Assembly: GCF_947492455.1 (NCBI RefSeq)
Contig: NZ_CANLNB010000005.1
Coordinates: 142,848-206,847 of the forward strand
Length of the DNA stretch: 64,000 nucleotides
Source: an uncultured Aliiroseovarius sp.
GTDB taxonomy: Bacteria > Pseudomonadota > Alphaproteobacteria > Rhodobacterales > Rhodobacteraceae
Reading direction: 5' to 3'
The notes beneath the pieces were generated by a model. The model searched no databases, had not been told where the DNA came from, and saw nothing but the letters and a program-made list of their open reading frames with translations. Position numbers and translations under genes: made by a program. Positions 36,988 through 46,996 of this stretch are shown piece by piece. Positions within the stretch are counted from its first letter, which is position 1. Every line of letters starts with the position of its first letter.

Positions 36988-37014
36988 AAGCCGGGCACTA
37001 AGCCCGGCTTTTTT
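36988..37014. terminator. Bidirectional terminator between rne and tusA-like gene
   Basis: Perfect arms AAGCCGGGC (36988-36996) and GCCCGGCTT (37002-37010) with a 5-base loop and a T-run to 37014. Lies 4 bp from the stop of the convergent small gene, so it may serve both. Confidence 0.85.
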
Positions 37015-37017
37015 CAT

Positions 37018-37254
37018 TTAGCCGTGTTTGATGAAGTAATAGGTCACGCCGTCCGGGCCTGATGTCTCATCTTGCCCCACAAGCTCGTGGCCTTGTTCGG
37101 CGCAAAAATGCGGAACATCAATCACGGCGGCGGGGTCTGTGGCCTGAAGCCGCAGGATTTGGCCCGGTTCCAGCGATTTCAAGCGCTTGCGGGCTTTCAG
37201 AACGGGCAGGGGGCACAAAAGCCCGATGGCATCCAGATCGTCATCATAGGTCAT
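37018..37254 (-). CDS. TusA/SirA-like sulfurtransferase-family protein
   Basis: 78 residues from ATG 37254 with AAGGAAA upstream. The signature LDAIGLLCPLPVLKARKRL carries the CPxP cysteine that binds persulfide sulfur in TusA relatives. Possible roles are sulfur relay for tRNA thiolation or cofactor synthesis; which partner it uses is not evident. Convergent with rne, divergent from ccdA. Confidence 0.85.
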   Translation of the reverse strand: MTYDDDLDAIGLLCPLPVLKARKRLKSLEPGQILRLQATDPAAVIDVPHFCAEQGHELVGQDETSGPDGVTYYFIKHG

Positions 37255-37370
37255 GATTTTCCTTAATCCCTGCGGAATTCCCTGTCCATCCGCCACGCGA
37301 TCGCAAATTGTCGCGCAGATGTGACAAAGCGGCAGGTGACGCGGCCCGAAACCCGCGCTATGTGAAGTTT

Positions 37371-38123
37371 ATGTTTGGAATTGAACTGATCGACGCAAGC
37401 CTTGTGCCTGCCCTGACCATCGCGTTTATCGCGGGCATCCTGAGCTTTCTCAGCCCCTGCGTGCTGCCCATTGTGCCGCCCTATCTGGCCTATATGTCCG
37501 GGGTCAGCATGTCCGAGATGAACGACCGTGGTGCGGGCCGGGGGAAGGTCTTGCTGGCCGCGCTCTTCTTCGTGCTGGGCTTGTCGACGGTGTTTCTGTT
37601 CCTAGGCTTTGCGGCCTCCGCCTTCGGGGCGATGTTCCTTGCCAACCAGACGCTGTTTGCGGGCATCGCAGGCGTGGTCGTCATGGTCTTCGGCGCGCAT
37701 TTCCTTGGCGTGATCTCGATCCCGTTTCTGAACCGCGAGGCGCGACTGGACGCGGGTGACCAAGGCGGCAGCGCTTTTGGGGCCTATCTGCTGGGTCTGG
37801 CCTTTGCGTTTGGGTGGACGCCCTGTATTGGGCCTCAGCTTGGTGCCATTCTGGCACTGGCCGCCAGCGAAGGCTCGGTTGCACGGGGTACGTTCCTGCT
37901 GGCCGTTTATGCGATTGGCCTCGGCATTCCATTCTTGCTGTTCGCGGCCTTCTTTGCGCGGCTCGGCGGCCTCATGGCCTTCATGAAGCGCCATATGGAG
38001 CGGATCGAGCGGATCATGGGCCTGCTTCTGTGGACCATTGGGCTCTTGATGCTGACGGGCGGTTTCTCGCGCTTCTCGTACTGGCTGCTCGAGATGTTCC
38101 CGGCCATGGCAACGCTGGGCTAA
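37371..38123 (+). CDS. ccdA: Cytochrome c biogenesis / disulfide reductant transporter CcdA
   Basis: 250 residues with six membrane segments. The two redox cysteines lie in LSFLSPCVLPIVPPYLAYMSG-type and FGWTPCIGPQLGA motifs, the DsbD-transmembrane family hallmark. It passes electrons from cytoplasmic thioredoxin to periplasmic thiol partners for cytochrome c maturation. I chose ATG 37371 because the family begins shortly before the first helix; upstream in-frame residues are hydrophilic and unconserved. Confidence 0.92.
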   Translation: MFGIELIDASLVPALTIAFIAGILSFLSPCVLPIVPPYLAYMSGVSMSEMNDRGAGRGKVLLAALFFVLGLSTVFLFLGFAASAFGAMFLANQTLFAGIAGVVVMVFGAHFLGVISIPFLNREARLDAGDQGGSAFGAYLLGLAFAFGWTPCIGPQLGAILALAASEGSVARGTFLLAVYAIGLGIPFLLFAAFFARLGGLMAFMKRHMERIERIMGLLLWTIGLLMLTGGFSRFSYWLLEMFPAMATLG

Positions 38124-38204
38124 CTTCGACCGTGAATTCTGCATCCCGGGGGTTATGTCCTTAACCATTCCGGTTTAACCTGCCAGAAATTACAGGCCGG
38201 GCAG

Positions 38205-39449
38205 ATGAATAACCACGCCGACTCATCAAAAATCGTGCGCCGTCGCCGGGTGTTTTACATCCCCGGCTATGACCCGATTCATCCCCGCCGCTATCGCGAG
38301 CTCTATCGCACCGAGGGGGCCGCGCAGGCCGACATCTCGGGCTATGAGATTGATCTGATTGGGCGGCAAGGCGCCGCCACCTATGGCTGGCAGGTGCTGG
38401 GCCGGATCGACGGTCACGAGGTCGAGGCCGAGTTCGACGTGCTTGTCTGGTCCGACATCGTGCGCGACAGTATGCAGCTGAACATCGCGCAGACCTACCT
38501 GATGATGGCGCGCACCGCGTGGACCTATACCAGCACAGGGGCGCTCAGACGGTTGATGTGGCTGCGCAAGGGGCCGGTAATTGCAGCGCTCTATCCGGTG
38601 GTGGCGTTGGTCCTGCAACTGATCTTGGCGTTGGTCGTCGGCGGGATCCTTGGCGGGCTGGTCGAGTGGATCGTCAGCGGGCTGTCGCCGCTTCTGGGGT
38701 CTATTCTGGGCTGGATGGTGATGCTGGCGATTGCCGCGGCCTTGCTGATCTGGTTTCGCAAGATCGACAACAAGCTGTTCATTTACTACCTGATGCACGA
38801 CTACAGCTATTCGGCCTCGACCAAGGGCGCTAACCCGCCCGAGCTTGAGGCGCGGATGGCGCAGTTTGGCGATCAGATTGCCGAGGCACTGGCCACCGAT
38901 GTGGACGAGGTACTGGTGATCGGCCATAGCTCGGGCGCGCATCTGGGTGTGTCGATCCTGTCGGATCTTCTGGCGCAGGGCAGGGTGCCCAAAACCGGCC
39001 CGCAGCTGAATTTTCTGACGCTTGGCCAAGTGGTCCCCATGGTCAGCTTTCTGCCCAAGGCCGGGCGTCTCAGGCGTGACCTGCATCTGATGAGCCAGCA
39101 AGATCAGATCGCGTGGGTCGATGTGACCGCGCCGGGGGATGGCTGCGCCTTTGCGCTGTGCGATCCAGTCGCCGTGTCTGGCGTTGCGCCGGATCGCGGC
39201 AAACGCTGGCCTTTGGTGTTCTCGGCCGCCTTTACGCAATCGCTATCGCCCGAACGCTGGGCCGAGCTGCGCTGGCGGTTCTTCCGGCTGCATTTCCAGT
39301 ATCTCTGCGCCTTCGACCGTCCGCGGGACTATGACTATTTCCAGATCACCGCCGGGCCGAAAACACTGCGGGATCGCTATCGCGACCGCCGCCCGTCGAA
39401 AAGCCGCATTGACGTCCCGGCCTCGAAATACAGATCGATGGTGCCATGA
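38205..39449 (+). CDS. Membrane-associated alpha/beta-hydrolase-like protein
   Basis: 414 residues. The N-terminal strand RRVFYIPGYDP and the nucleophile elbow VIGHSSGAHLG suggest an alpha/beta-hydrolase fold with Ser in GHSSG. Between them are two long hydrophobic segments (about 126-156 and 160-186), so the protein is probably anchored in the inner membrane. Function unknown; lipase or esterase activity is possible. Its stop overlaps the P450 start by 4 bp (ATGA), indicating coupled translation. Confidence 0.75.
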   Translation: MNNHADSSKIVRRRRVFYIPGYDPIHPRRYRELYRTEGAAQADISGYEIDLIGRQGAATYGWQVLGRIDGHEVEAEFDVLVWSDIVRDSMQLNIAQTYLMMARTAWTYTSTGALRRLMWLRKGPVIAALYPVVALVLQLILALVVGGILGGLVEWIVSGLSPLLGSILGWMVMLAIAAALLIWFRKIDNKLFIYYLMHDYSYSASTKGANPPELEARMAQFGDQIAEALATDVDEVLVIGHSSGAHLGVSILSDLLAQGRVPKTGPQLNFLTLGQVVPMVSFLPKAGRLRRDLHLMSQQDQIAWVDVTAPGDGCAFALCDPVAVSGVAPDRGKRWPLVFSAAFTQSLSPERWAELRWRFFRLHFQYLCAFDRPRDYDYFQITAGPKTLRDRYRDRRPSKSRIDVPASKYRSMVP

Positions 39450-40819
39450 CGGATCCGTTGCCCCCCAAGCCGCCCTCACGCCCCGGTCGGGTGTCGCTGT
39501 GGCGCTATGCGAAGCTGTTTCGCAAAGATATCCTGTCAGCCCAACCGGCGCGGCTGTATCGCGCGTGGATGGCTGAGTTTAGGACCCCGTTTTTCCGCAG
39601 CTATATGTGCAATGATCCCGAGCTGGTCGATCTGGTGCTAAAGGGGCGCCCGGATGGTTTTCCGAAATCCGACCGAATCCGCGAGGGGCTGGCGCCGCTT
39701 CTGGGGAACTCGGTCTTTGTCACCAACGGTGAAGTCTGGAAACGCCAGCGGCGCATCATTGACCCGGCCTTCGAAGGTGGCCGCCTGCGCGAGGTTTTCC
39801 CGGCCATGTGGGACGCCGCCAACGCCGCTGTCGCGCGGTTTGAGGCCCATGCGAAAGGCCAGCCGGTCGAGATTGAAAGTCACACCAGCCACGCCGCTGC
39901 TGACGTGATTTTCCGCACGCTCTTTTCGATCCCGATCGAGCATGAGGTCGCCAGCCGTGTTTTTGCCGAGTTCAAGGACCACCAGCGCACCCAGCCTGTG
40001 TTGAACCTTGGAGCATTTCTGCCGCTGCCCAAGTGGTTCCCGCGCTTTCATAAGCGCGACACTAAACGCACGGCCAAGGTTATCCGTGGTTTGATCCAGC
40101 AGCTGACGCGGGATCGGATGCAGGCCATTCAGGCCGGCACCGCGCCGGATGATCTGGCCACCAAGATCATGACCACGCCAGACCCGGAAACGGGCGTGTG
40201 TTTCGACACGGACGAGATGGTCGATCAGGTCGCGATCTTCTTTTTGGCGGGGCACGAAACCAGCGCCTCGGCTTTGGCATGGGCGCTGTACCTTCTGGCG
40301 CTCTATCCCGATTGGCAGGAACGGGTGGCCAAAGAGGCGCAGGAACAAATAGACCCCGAGAAAGTCTATTTCTCGGTCATGTCCAAGTTGCGCCTGTCGC
40401 GGGACGTGTTCCGCGAAACCATGCGCCTCTATCCCCCGGTGCCCATGATGGTGCGCGAAACGACCTGTCCCGAGCAGTTCCGCGCCCGCAAGGTCCCTGT
40501 GGGCAGCCAGATCGTTCTCAGCCCATGGCATCTGCATCGCCATGAACGCCTCTGGGACCAGCCTGACGCGTTCGACCCCGAACGGTTCCAGACTCAAAAC
40601 GGGAAAGAGGGCCTGCGCGATGCCTATATCCCGTTCTCGGCCGGGCAAAGGGTCTGCCCGGGCTCGGGGTTTGCGATGATCGAGGGGCCGTTGATCCTAT
40701 CGATGTTGGTGCGCGCTTATCGATTCGAGATCGTGACGGATCGCCCCGCCATGCCCGTGGCTCATTTGACAGTGCGCGGGAAGGATGGGATCTGGTTAAA
40801 GCTGACCCCGCGGGCGTAG
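39446..40819 (+). CDS. Cytochrome P450
   Basis: 457 residues. The I-helix FLAGHETSASALAWALY, K-helix FRETMRLYPPVP and heme-binding loop FSAGQRVCPGSGF (Cys404) are all intact. There is no N-terminal membrane anchor, so it is a soluble bacterial P450 that needs separate redox partners, none of which are adjacent. Substrate unknown; fatty-acid, terpenoid or polyketide hydroxylation is typical of the family. Translationally coupled to the preceding hydrolase-like gene. Confidence 0.93.
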   Translation: MTDPLPPKPPSRPGRVSLWRYAKLFRKDILSAQPARLYRAWMAEFRTPFFRSYMCNDPELVDLVLKGRPDGFPKSDRIREGLAPLLGNSVFVTNGEVWKRQRRIIDPAFEGGRLREVFPAMWDAANAAVARFEAHAKGQPVEIESHTSHAAADVIFRTLFSIPIEHEVASRVFAEFKDHQRTQPVLNLGAFLPLPKWFPRFHKRDTKRTAKVIRGLIQQLTRDRMQAIQAGTAPDDLATKIMTTPDPETGVCFDTDEMVDQVAIFFLAGHETSASALAWALYLLALYPDWQERVAKEAQEQIDPEKVYFSVMSKLRLSRDVFRETMRLYPPVPMMVRETTCPEQFRARKVPVGSQIVLSPWHLHRHERLWDQPDAFDPERFQTQNGKEGLRDAYIPFSAGQRVCPGSGFAMIEGPLILSMLVRAYRFEIVTDRPAMPVAHLTVRGKDGIWLKLTPRA

Positions 40820-40821
40820 TA

Positions 40822-40864
40822 CGGGAAATTACAATTTCCCGGTTCGTTTTCTTGCAAGAAAACG
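40822..40864. terminator. Adjacent hairpin and 20-bp perfect palindrome in a convergent gene junction
   Basis: CGGGAAATTACAATTTCCCG (40822-40841) is a 9+2+9 hairpin, followed by the perfect 20-bp palindrome CGTTTTCTTGCAAGAAAACG (40845-40864), which gives a T-run in one direction and an A-run in the other. They fill the 46-bp gap between the P450 gene and a minus-strand gene and look like a bidirectional terminator. Confidence 0.6.
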
Positions 40865-40865
40865 G

Positions 40866-41093
40866 CTAGACGATGCGACGGATCGGTTCTTGATTGCAGA
40901 AGATCACCAACTGACCGGCATTCTCGACCGCGTGATAGCCACGTCGCCGAAGTTCATCCTCAAACCGATCACGACCGACATAGCGTTCAATATCGCGCAG
41001 CTTACGTCTGATGACCGCGCCTTGGCGCGCTGCTTTCGAGCTGAAAAGGTCGATCATCCAGGCTTCTGGCGTGAGAGGAGCAGGTACGGGCAT
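40866..41093 (-). CDS. Small conserved-type protein, unknown function
   Basis: 75 residues from ATG 41093; an internal ATG at 41057 would give 63. The centre is basic and helical (AAIRRK-type: RQGAVIRRKLRDIERYVGRD) and the end reads VIFCNQEPIRRIV. Rhodobacterales genomes carry similar short proteins, sometimes named as phosphoribosylanthranilate isomerase; I see no such fold here. Minus-strand neighbour of a ribbon-helix-helix gene and fumC. Confidence 0.65.
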   Translation of the reverse strand: MPVPAPLTPEAWMIDLFSSKAARQGAVIRRKLRDIERYVGRDRFEDELRRRGYHAVENAGQLVIFCNQEPIRRIV

Positions 41094-41127
41094 ACTGTCA
41101 CGCTACGCCAGCTTGGTTAACCCGCAA

Positions 41128-41340
41128 TTAACTGCGATAATAATCCAGCACATAGACCCGGATCGCCGAGGCCAAGCCGCGATCCACACCACGCGCGTTG
41201 TCAATTTCGGCAGCGAGTGCGTTCAAGGGCAGGCCGCGCGCTTTTGCGATGTCCTGAAAGGCTTTCCAGAACTCTGGTTCTAGTGAAACCGAGGTTCGGT
41301 GGCCATGCAGGGTCAGGGAATGTTTGGCAGGTCGGCTCAT
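41128..41340 (-). CDS. Ribbon-helix-helix domain protein
   Basis: 70 residues. HSLTLHGHRTSVSLEPEFWKAF gives the antiparallel strand and first helix, and GLPLNALAAEIDNAR the second, as in small arylsulfatase-regulator-like / RHH_4 proteins. Probably binds DNA as a dimer; target unknown. Overlaps the next upstream gene by 4 bp, forming a coupled chain with 41337-41519 and fumC. Confidence 0.8.
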   Translation of the reverse strand: MSRPAKHSLTLHGHRTSVSLEPEFWKAFQDIAKARGLPLNALAAEIDNARGVDRGLASAIRVYVLDYYRS

Positions 41341-41518
41341 GTGTCTCGATCCTGTTTGTGGCCGTCAAACAGCCGCGTGATCCGCGCTGTTTCGGCTTTC
41401 TCGGCGTTTTTCTGGGCCTTGGTCCGGCCAAATTTCACCGCGTTCTGGTCTGCGCGGGCCTTTTTGTCGGCCCGCGCTTTTTCTTTTCGATACCGGTTCA
41501 GGTTGACCGGCTTTTCCA

Positions 41519-41519
<1 letters not shown>
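41337..41519 (-). CDS. DUF4169-type small basic protein
   Basis: 60 residues, starting MEKPVNLNRYRKEKARADKK and almost entirely Lys/Arg/Ala/Glu helix. This N-terminal pattern (NLNRxRKxKAR) matches the DUF4169 family of short alphaproteobacterial proteins as I know it. Function unknown. Its start codon touches the fumC stop (one-base overlap) and its end overlaps the ribbon-helix-helix gene. Confidence 0.75.
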
Positions 41520-42913
<1,394 letters not shown>

Positions 42914-43068
42914 GTCTTTGCGCCTTTGTCAAAAAAACCGCGTTCTTCATACCGGAATGGGCGCAAAGTTCAATCCTGTATACCGTGGGATACCGCTAAC
43001 GATTGCGGTAATTTCAGCGCGAAGCGATGTCTGCGTGGTTGGTGGCAGACTGCACGGGGCGATAAGGA

Positions 43069-43590
43069 CTATTTGCGGAAACTGTCCAAGCTGACGATTT
43101 CGGCGTCGTGCTGCTCTTCTTCCACATCCTCGGCAAAACCTGCTTCGGCATCGTCATGTTCCGGGTCCGCCACGGGCTGCTCTTCTTCGGCCAGAAGGTC
43201 TTCGTCTCCGGCCAGATGCAGATCGGGGTGATGCTCTTCCTGAAGTTCAAACCGCAGGCCGAACTCGACCGAGGGGTCCACGAAGGTGCGGATGGCATCA
43301 AAGGGCACGTAAAGGCGCTCGGGTACGTCGCCGAAATTCAGCGTCACGGCGAATCCATCCGGGCGCAGGTCCAGATCCTCGAACCAGTGTTGCAGAACGA
43401 TGGTCATGTCGTCAGGGAAGCGGTCATGCATCCAGTCGGCGATCTCGACATCTTCGTGATGCGTGTCGAAATTGATGAAGAAATGGTGCTCTCCGGGCAG
43501 GCCGTCACGCGCGACATCGTCCAGAACTTTGCGGATCAGACTGCGCATGGCGTCATGCATCAGGTTTCCATAGTCGATCTGGTCGGACAT
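43069..43590 (-). CDS. sspB: ClpXP adaptor SspB (alphaproteobacterial type)
   Basis: 173 residues with an AGGAGG ribosome binding site. The N-terminal Sm-like substrate-binding domain has YGNLMHDAMRSLIRKVL, EHHFFINFDTHHEDVEI and LTVVLQHWFEDL-type elements; a long acidic linker leads to a C-terminal tail (SLDSFRK) where the ClpX-binding peptide lies. It delivers ssrA-tagged proteins to ClpXP. The tmRNA gene encoding that tag is 1.4 kb away, beyond chrA. Confidence 0.9.
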   Translation of the reverse strand: MSDQIDYGNLMHDAMRSLIRKVLDDVARDGLPGEHHFFINFDTHHEDVEIADWMHDRFPDDMTIVLQHWFEDLDLRPDGFAVTLNFGDVPERLYVPFDAIRTFVDPSVEFGLRFELQEEHHPDLHLAGDEDLLAEEEQPVADPEHDDAEAGFAEDVEEEQHDAEIVSLDSFRK

Positions 43591-43658
43591 GCGGGCGATC
43601 CTCCTGCGCTTTGGGTCAGAATAGGGGCAGGCGGCGGGGAAGGGAAGATGGGAAGTGC

Positions 43659-44903
43659 TCAGGCGAGCAGATTGTAGCCAAGCCCGGCCAGCGCCATGCA
43701 GATCAGGGTGACGGGTAGGGACAGACGGGTGAGCAACAGGGCCGAAAGGGCGCAGAGGCCGACGGCTGTCAGATCAACCGAGCTTACGACCGGGCGCGCG
43801 CCGGGCAATCCCTCCCAGATTGGAAGGGTGCGGGCGAAGAACACCGCCATGGCGAACCAGAGCATCAGGTTGGCGATGACGCCGACAATGGCGGCGGTGA
43901 TGGCGCGCAGGGCCGCGTCCAGCCGGGGTTGGCTGGTCAGCCATTCCACATGGGGGGCTGCGGTAAAGATCCATAGAAAGCAGGGCACAAAGGTGGTCCA
44001 GAGCGTCATCAGACCAGCCGCGAAGGCCAAGCCGACGCTTGCCAGATTGTAGCCCGCCATGAAGCCCACGAACTGTGTGACAAGGATCAAGGGGCCGGGG
44101 GTGGTCTCGGCCAGTCCCAGCCCGTCGACCATCTGGCCCGCGCTGATCCAGCCCTCGGCCTCGACCGCGGCCTGTGCCATATAGGCCAGTACCGCATAGG
44201 CGCCGCCAAAGCTGACCACGGCGAGTTTCGAGAAGAAGAGCCCGACATCCACAAGGAAGTCGGCGCCTAAGAGAAGCGCGAGAATGATCGGTGTGGTCCA
44301 GAGCGCGCCCCAGAGGGCGATGGTGGCGAGGGTCGCGCGGGTCTGCGGGGTCGGCGCAGGCTCAACAGTGCTTTGAGAGACGGGGCGCAACGCACCAAAA
44401 GCGGCGGCTGCGACGATCACCAGAGGGAACGGAAGTCCAAACAGATAGAGCGCCACGAAGGCCATAATCGCGATGCCCCAATGCAGCGGGCGTTTCAGGG
44501 TTTTCCGCCCCAACCGCCACAGGGCTTGCAGCACCACGACGATGACGGTGGCCTTGATCCCAAGAAACAGCGCCTCGACCGCTGGGACATTGCCCCAGTG
44601 CGCATAGGCCAGAACCAGCGCGAACATGACGGCGGCGCCGGGAAGGACGAACAGAAGCCCCGCGATCAGCCCGCCCAACGTGCCGCGCAGCCTCCAGCCT
44701 GCGTAGGTACACAGTTGCATCGCCTCGGGTCCGGGCAAGAGCATACAAAAGGACAGCGCACGCAGAAATTGATCCTCGGTCAGCCACGGGCGGTCCTCGA
44801 CCAATTCCTTGTGCATGACGGCAATCTGCGCCGCTGGCCCGCCAAAGGACATCAGGCCAATGCGGGTGAAGACACGGGTAAGATCGGACAGCGACGGGCT
44901 CAT
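43659..44903 (-). CDS. chrA: Chromate transporter ChrA family protein
   Basis: 414 residues made of two homologous membrane halves. The first begins FTRIGLMSFGGPAAQIAVMH with ALSFCMLLPGPEAMQLCTYAG; the second has KLAVVSFGGAYAVLAYMAQ and GLAETTPGPLILVTQFVG. This is the long-chain CHR family, which expels chromate using the proton motive force; other anions are possible substrates. It sits between sspB and the tmRNA gene, all on the minus strand. Confidence 0.88.
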   Translation of the reverse strand: MSPSLSDLTRVFTRIGLMSFGGPAAQIAVMHKELVEDRPWLTEDQFLRALSFCMLLPGPEAMQLCTYAGWRLRGTLGGLIAGLLFVLPGAAVMFALVLAYAHWGNVPAVEALFLGIKATVIVVVLQALWRLGRKTLKRPLHWGIAIMAFVALYLFGLPFPLVIVAAAAFGALRPVSQSTVEPAPTPQTRATLATIALWGALWTTPIILALLLGADFLVDVGLFFSKLAVVSFGGAYAVLAYMAQAAVEAEGWISAGQMVDGLGLAETTPGPLILVTQFVGFMAGYNLASVGLAFAAGLMTLWTTFVPCFLWIFTAAPHVEWLTSQPRLDAALRAITAAIVGVIANLMLWFAMAVFFARTLPIWEGLPGARPVVSSVDLTAVGLCALSALLLTRLSLPVTLICMALAGLGYNLLA

Positions 44904-44956
44904 GCGCGGATAGGGGCGCGAAGCGGGTCCGATTGCAAGCGAAAATGTGGGGGGGA

Positions 44957-45297
44957 AGTGCAGGCTTCTGTTGCCAGGTGCCTGCGAACCCCGCCCTAAG
45001 CGGCTAGGCCTAGGGGCTTAAGTTTCGGCGACCCGAACTGCTTACGCAGCCAGAGCCATTGCCGGAGCTTTGTTGTCGTTTGCAACTAGCTTAAGTGAAC
45101 CGATAACGGTGGTATCTCACCGAAACAAAGCTAACCCCTTTAGACGTCCGTCGATCCTATTTCGCCCCCACGATATCAAGGTGTCCCCAAACGAAGGATG
45201 CCCCTGAGTGCAATATGGTGGAGGCGCCGGGTACCGCCCCCGGGTCCGATCCGCTTATTACGAGCGCGTTTATGTCCATAGTCCCCGAGGGGACATT
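44957..45297 (-). ncRNA. ssrA: Two-piece (circularly permuted) tmRNA
   Basis: On the minus strand the tag frame at 45083-45042 encodes ANDNKAPAMALAA plus TAA. The coding piece begins at about 45169 with GGGGGCGAAATAGGATCGAC; its GGGGGCG pairs with GCGCCTCC before the ACCA end of the acceptor piece at 45216. The acceptor piece lies upstream (roughly 45290-45216), separated by a 46-base intervening segment that is removed, which is the alphaproteobacterial permuted arrangement. The 3' end is near the GCAGGC/GCCTGC hairpin (44960-44984). Outer ends are approximate. It rescues stalled ribosomes and tags their products for proteolysis. Confidence 0.93.
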
Positions 45298-45367
45298 GCA
45301 TATATAGGTTGTGGCTTGGTAGTTGAAAAGGGACTTGATGTAGAATCGATAGTTACGGATTGAAATA

Positions 45368-46177
45368 ATGACTTTTCAAGTATTTAGGCGGCTCATTGTG
45401 AGCGCATCGCTGAATCGAACTCAAGCAGCACAGTTTATTGGTGCGTTGACTATGATCTGGGCGATTATGTGCCTTCCCATCCCTTTCTTCGAAGAGCGCG
45501 GATACTCGTTGACTACCGTGAGTGCCCGTGATGAGGGGCTGGGCGAATTTAAGAACGCATCAATACTTTTGGTGGCATTCGTACTACTGGCGATTAACTG
45601 GCATCAGCAGGTCCTGCTAAATGGTGTAACCCTGCGGGAACGGGTGGGATCGCGTCTGTTTGGCTATGGGATACGGTGGCTGGGCTATCTGCTTATCGCA
45701 ACGGCTCTCTTCCTGGGGATGTTTGCCGCGTTGTATGTTGCATTGGAACAGCCGGCTGCCGACGGAGTTCGGGATGAGCTTGGCATTGGACTATTGTTCG
45801 CCCTCTTCGTGGTCAGCGTTATTATTTTGTCTTTGTTCTTCAGGGGATGGACCGGACTCGTTGCGATCGCGGTGAATGAACCAAAGGTTGGGATTTTTGC
45901 ATCCTGGCGCAATACAAAGCCGTTCCGTTTCGAAGCATTGTTGCTCGCGGCTCTGCTTGTTCTGCTGTACTTCGGTCAGGGACAACTTGATGATTTTCTT
46001 CTGGGGCTAAAGTTGAACGGCGACACCCCAGAAGGTTTGATCGAATGGGGCGCGTTGTTTTTCTGGGGTTTGGTTTGGTCTTTTCCAGCGGCAATCGTGT
46101 TGTGGTTGGAAGTCGCAATCCTAACAGAATTTTATGCCGCGTCGGTGGCGAGTAAGTCGGTGCGCGAGAACGACTAG
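45368..46177 (+). CDS. Integral membrane protein, unknown function
   Basis: 269 residues with about six hydrophobic segments (around 20-40, 65-85, 108-132, 145-162, 194-212, 232-258). I recognise no family. Its codon use is AT-richer than that of neighbours, suggesting recent acquisition or low expression. It converges with the GntR gene and overlaps its end by 4 bp. Confidence 0.7.
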   Translation: MTFQVFRRLIVSASLNRTQAAQFIGALTMIWAIMCLPIPFFEERGYSLTTVSARDEGLGEFKNASILLVAFVLLAINWHQQVLLNGVTLRERVGSRLFGYGIRWLGYLLIATALFLGMFAALYVALEQPAADGVRDELGIGLLFALFVVSVIILSLFFRGWTGLVAIAVNEPKVGIFASWRNTKPFRFEALLLAALLVLLYFGQGQLDDFLLGLKLNGDTPEGLIEWGALFFWGLVWSFPAAIVLWLEVAILTEFYAASVASKSVREND

Positions 46178-46908
46178 ACTGAGCTGCTTTGCTTCACCGC
46201 AAGCCGTCTCCGACCTAATTCAATCGTATACTCCGCCAGTTCTGACAGGGTATTGTCAGCCCCGTCACCATCTTGCCCCTCAATCGCATCTGCCAGCCGC
46301 GTATGCAGCCCCACGATCCGCTCTCGATCCCTCTGCGTATAGGTGATCATGTTCATCAGCGGTTGCATCGCCTCAACAGCGCCTGCCAGCTGATAGGACA
46401 GCACTGGATTGCCCGCCCCATCGACCAGCGCCCGGTGGAAGGCCACGTCTGAGGCACAGAAGGCCTCGTCGGTCAGGCCGGGCTGCGATTGGCGGTGGAT
46501 TTCGGCACGCATGGTGGCCAGTTGATCCGCTGTGCGGCGCTGGGCGGACAGGGGCGCGCAGGAGCGTTCTAGGGCGTATCGCGCCTCGCACGCCGTCTCA
46601 AAATCCACGCGGTTCATCGACAGAAGCAGGGTCGAGGTGGTGATCTGCTGGTCATAGGCCTCTTCAAAGGACATGCGGTTCACGAACGCCCCGCCTGCCG
46701 CGCCCCGCTGGGTGCGGATCAGGTTTTGCGCGGCCAGACGTTTCAAGGCTTCACGCACAGTGGAGCGGCCCACGTCGAATTTCTCGCACAGTTCCGCCTC
46801 GGAGGGCAGGCGTTGATCCACGATCAGGCTGCCCTCGATAATGGCATCGCGAATGGCTTCTGCGATCTGGGTCGAGAGGTCTTCGTTTTCGTTCAGGTCC
46901 GTTTTCAC
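46174..46908 (-). CDS. GntR-family (FadR subfamily) transcriptional regulator, likely controls the DMSP genes
   Basis: 244 residues. A winged helix-turn-helix (about 10-80: RLPSEAELCEKFDVGRSTVREALKRL split across two helices, then RTQRGAAGGAFV) is followed by an FCD ligand-binding domain with metal-type residues (DVAFHRALVDGAGN, LHTRLADAI). It diverges from the DUF2182-DUF1326-dmdA-acuI genes, and the intergenic region has two identical operator-like sites. A GntR gene next to dmdA is also found in Ruegeria. Ligand not known; DMSP-derived acyl-CoA or acrylate is plausible. Confidence 0.88.
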   Translation of the reverse strand: MKTDLNENEDLSTQIAEAIRDAIIEGSLIVDQRLPSEAELCEKFDVGRSTVREALKRLAAQNLIRTQRGAAGGAFVNRMSFEEAYDQQITTSTLLLSMNRVDFETACEARYALERSCAPLSAQRRTADQLATMRAEIHRQSQPGLTDEAFCASDVAFHRALVDGAGNPVLSYQLAGAVEAMQPLMNMITYTQRDRERIVGLHTRLADAIEGQDGDGADNTLSELAEYTIELGRRRLAVKQSSSV

Positions 46909-46922
46909 GCCGCGTCACTTTC

Positions 46923-46937
46923 CAATTGTCAGACATT
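46923..46937. promoter_or_regulatory. Operator-like site 1, CAATTGTCAGACATT
   Basis: Contains the palindromic core TTGTCAGACAT (TGTC-A-GACA), the symmetrical shape bound by FadR-subfamily GntR proteins. It lies 15 bp upstream of the regulator's start codon and is repeated exactly at 46953. Confidence 0.65.
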
Positions 46938-46952
46938 TACTTGCCCTATCGG

Positions 46953-46967
46953 CAATTGTCAGACATT
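46953..46967. promoter_or_regulatory. Operator-like site 2, CAATTGTCAGACATT
   Basis: Identical 15-bp copy of site 1, shifted by exactly 30 bp (about three helical turns) and 29 bp before the DUF2182 start codon. The phasing would let two dimers bind one face of the DNA over both divergent promoters. Confidence 0.65.
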
Positions 46968-46996
46968 ATCATTCCGACTCGCAAGATGGAGACAAT

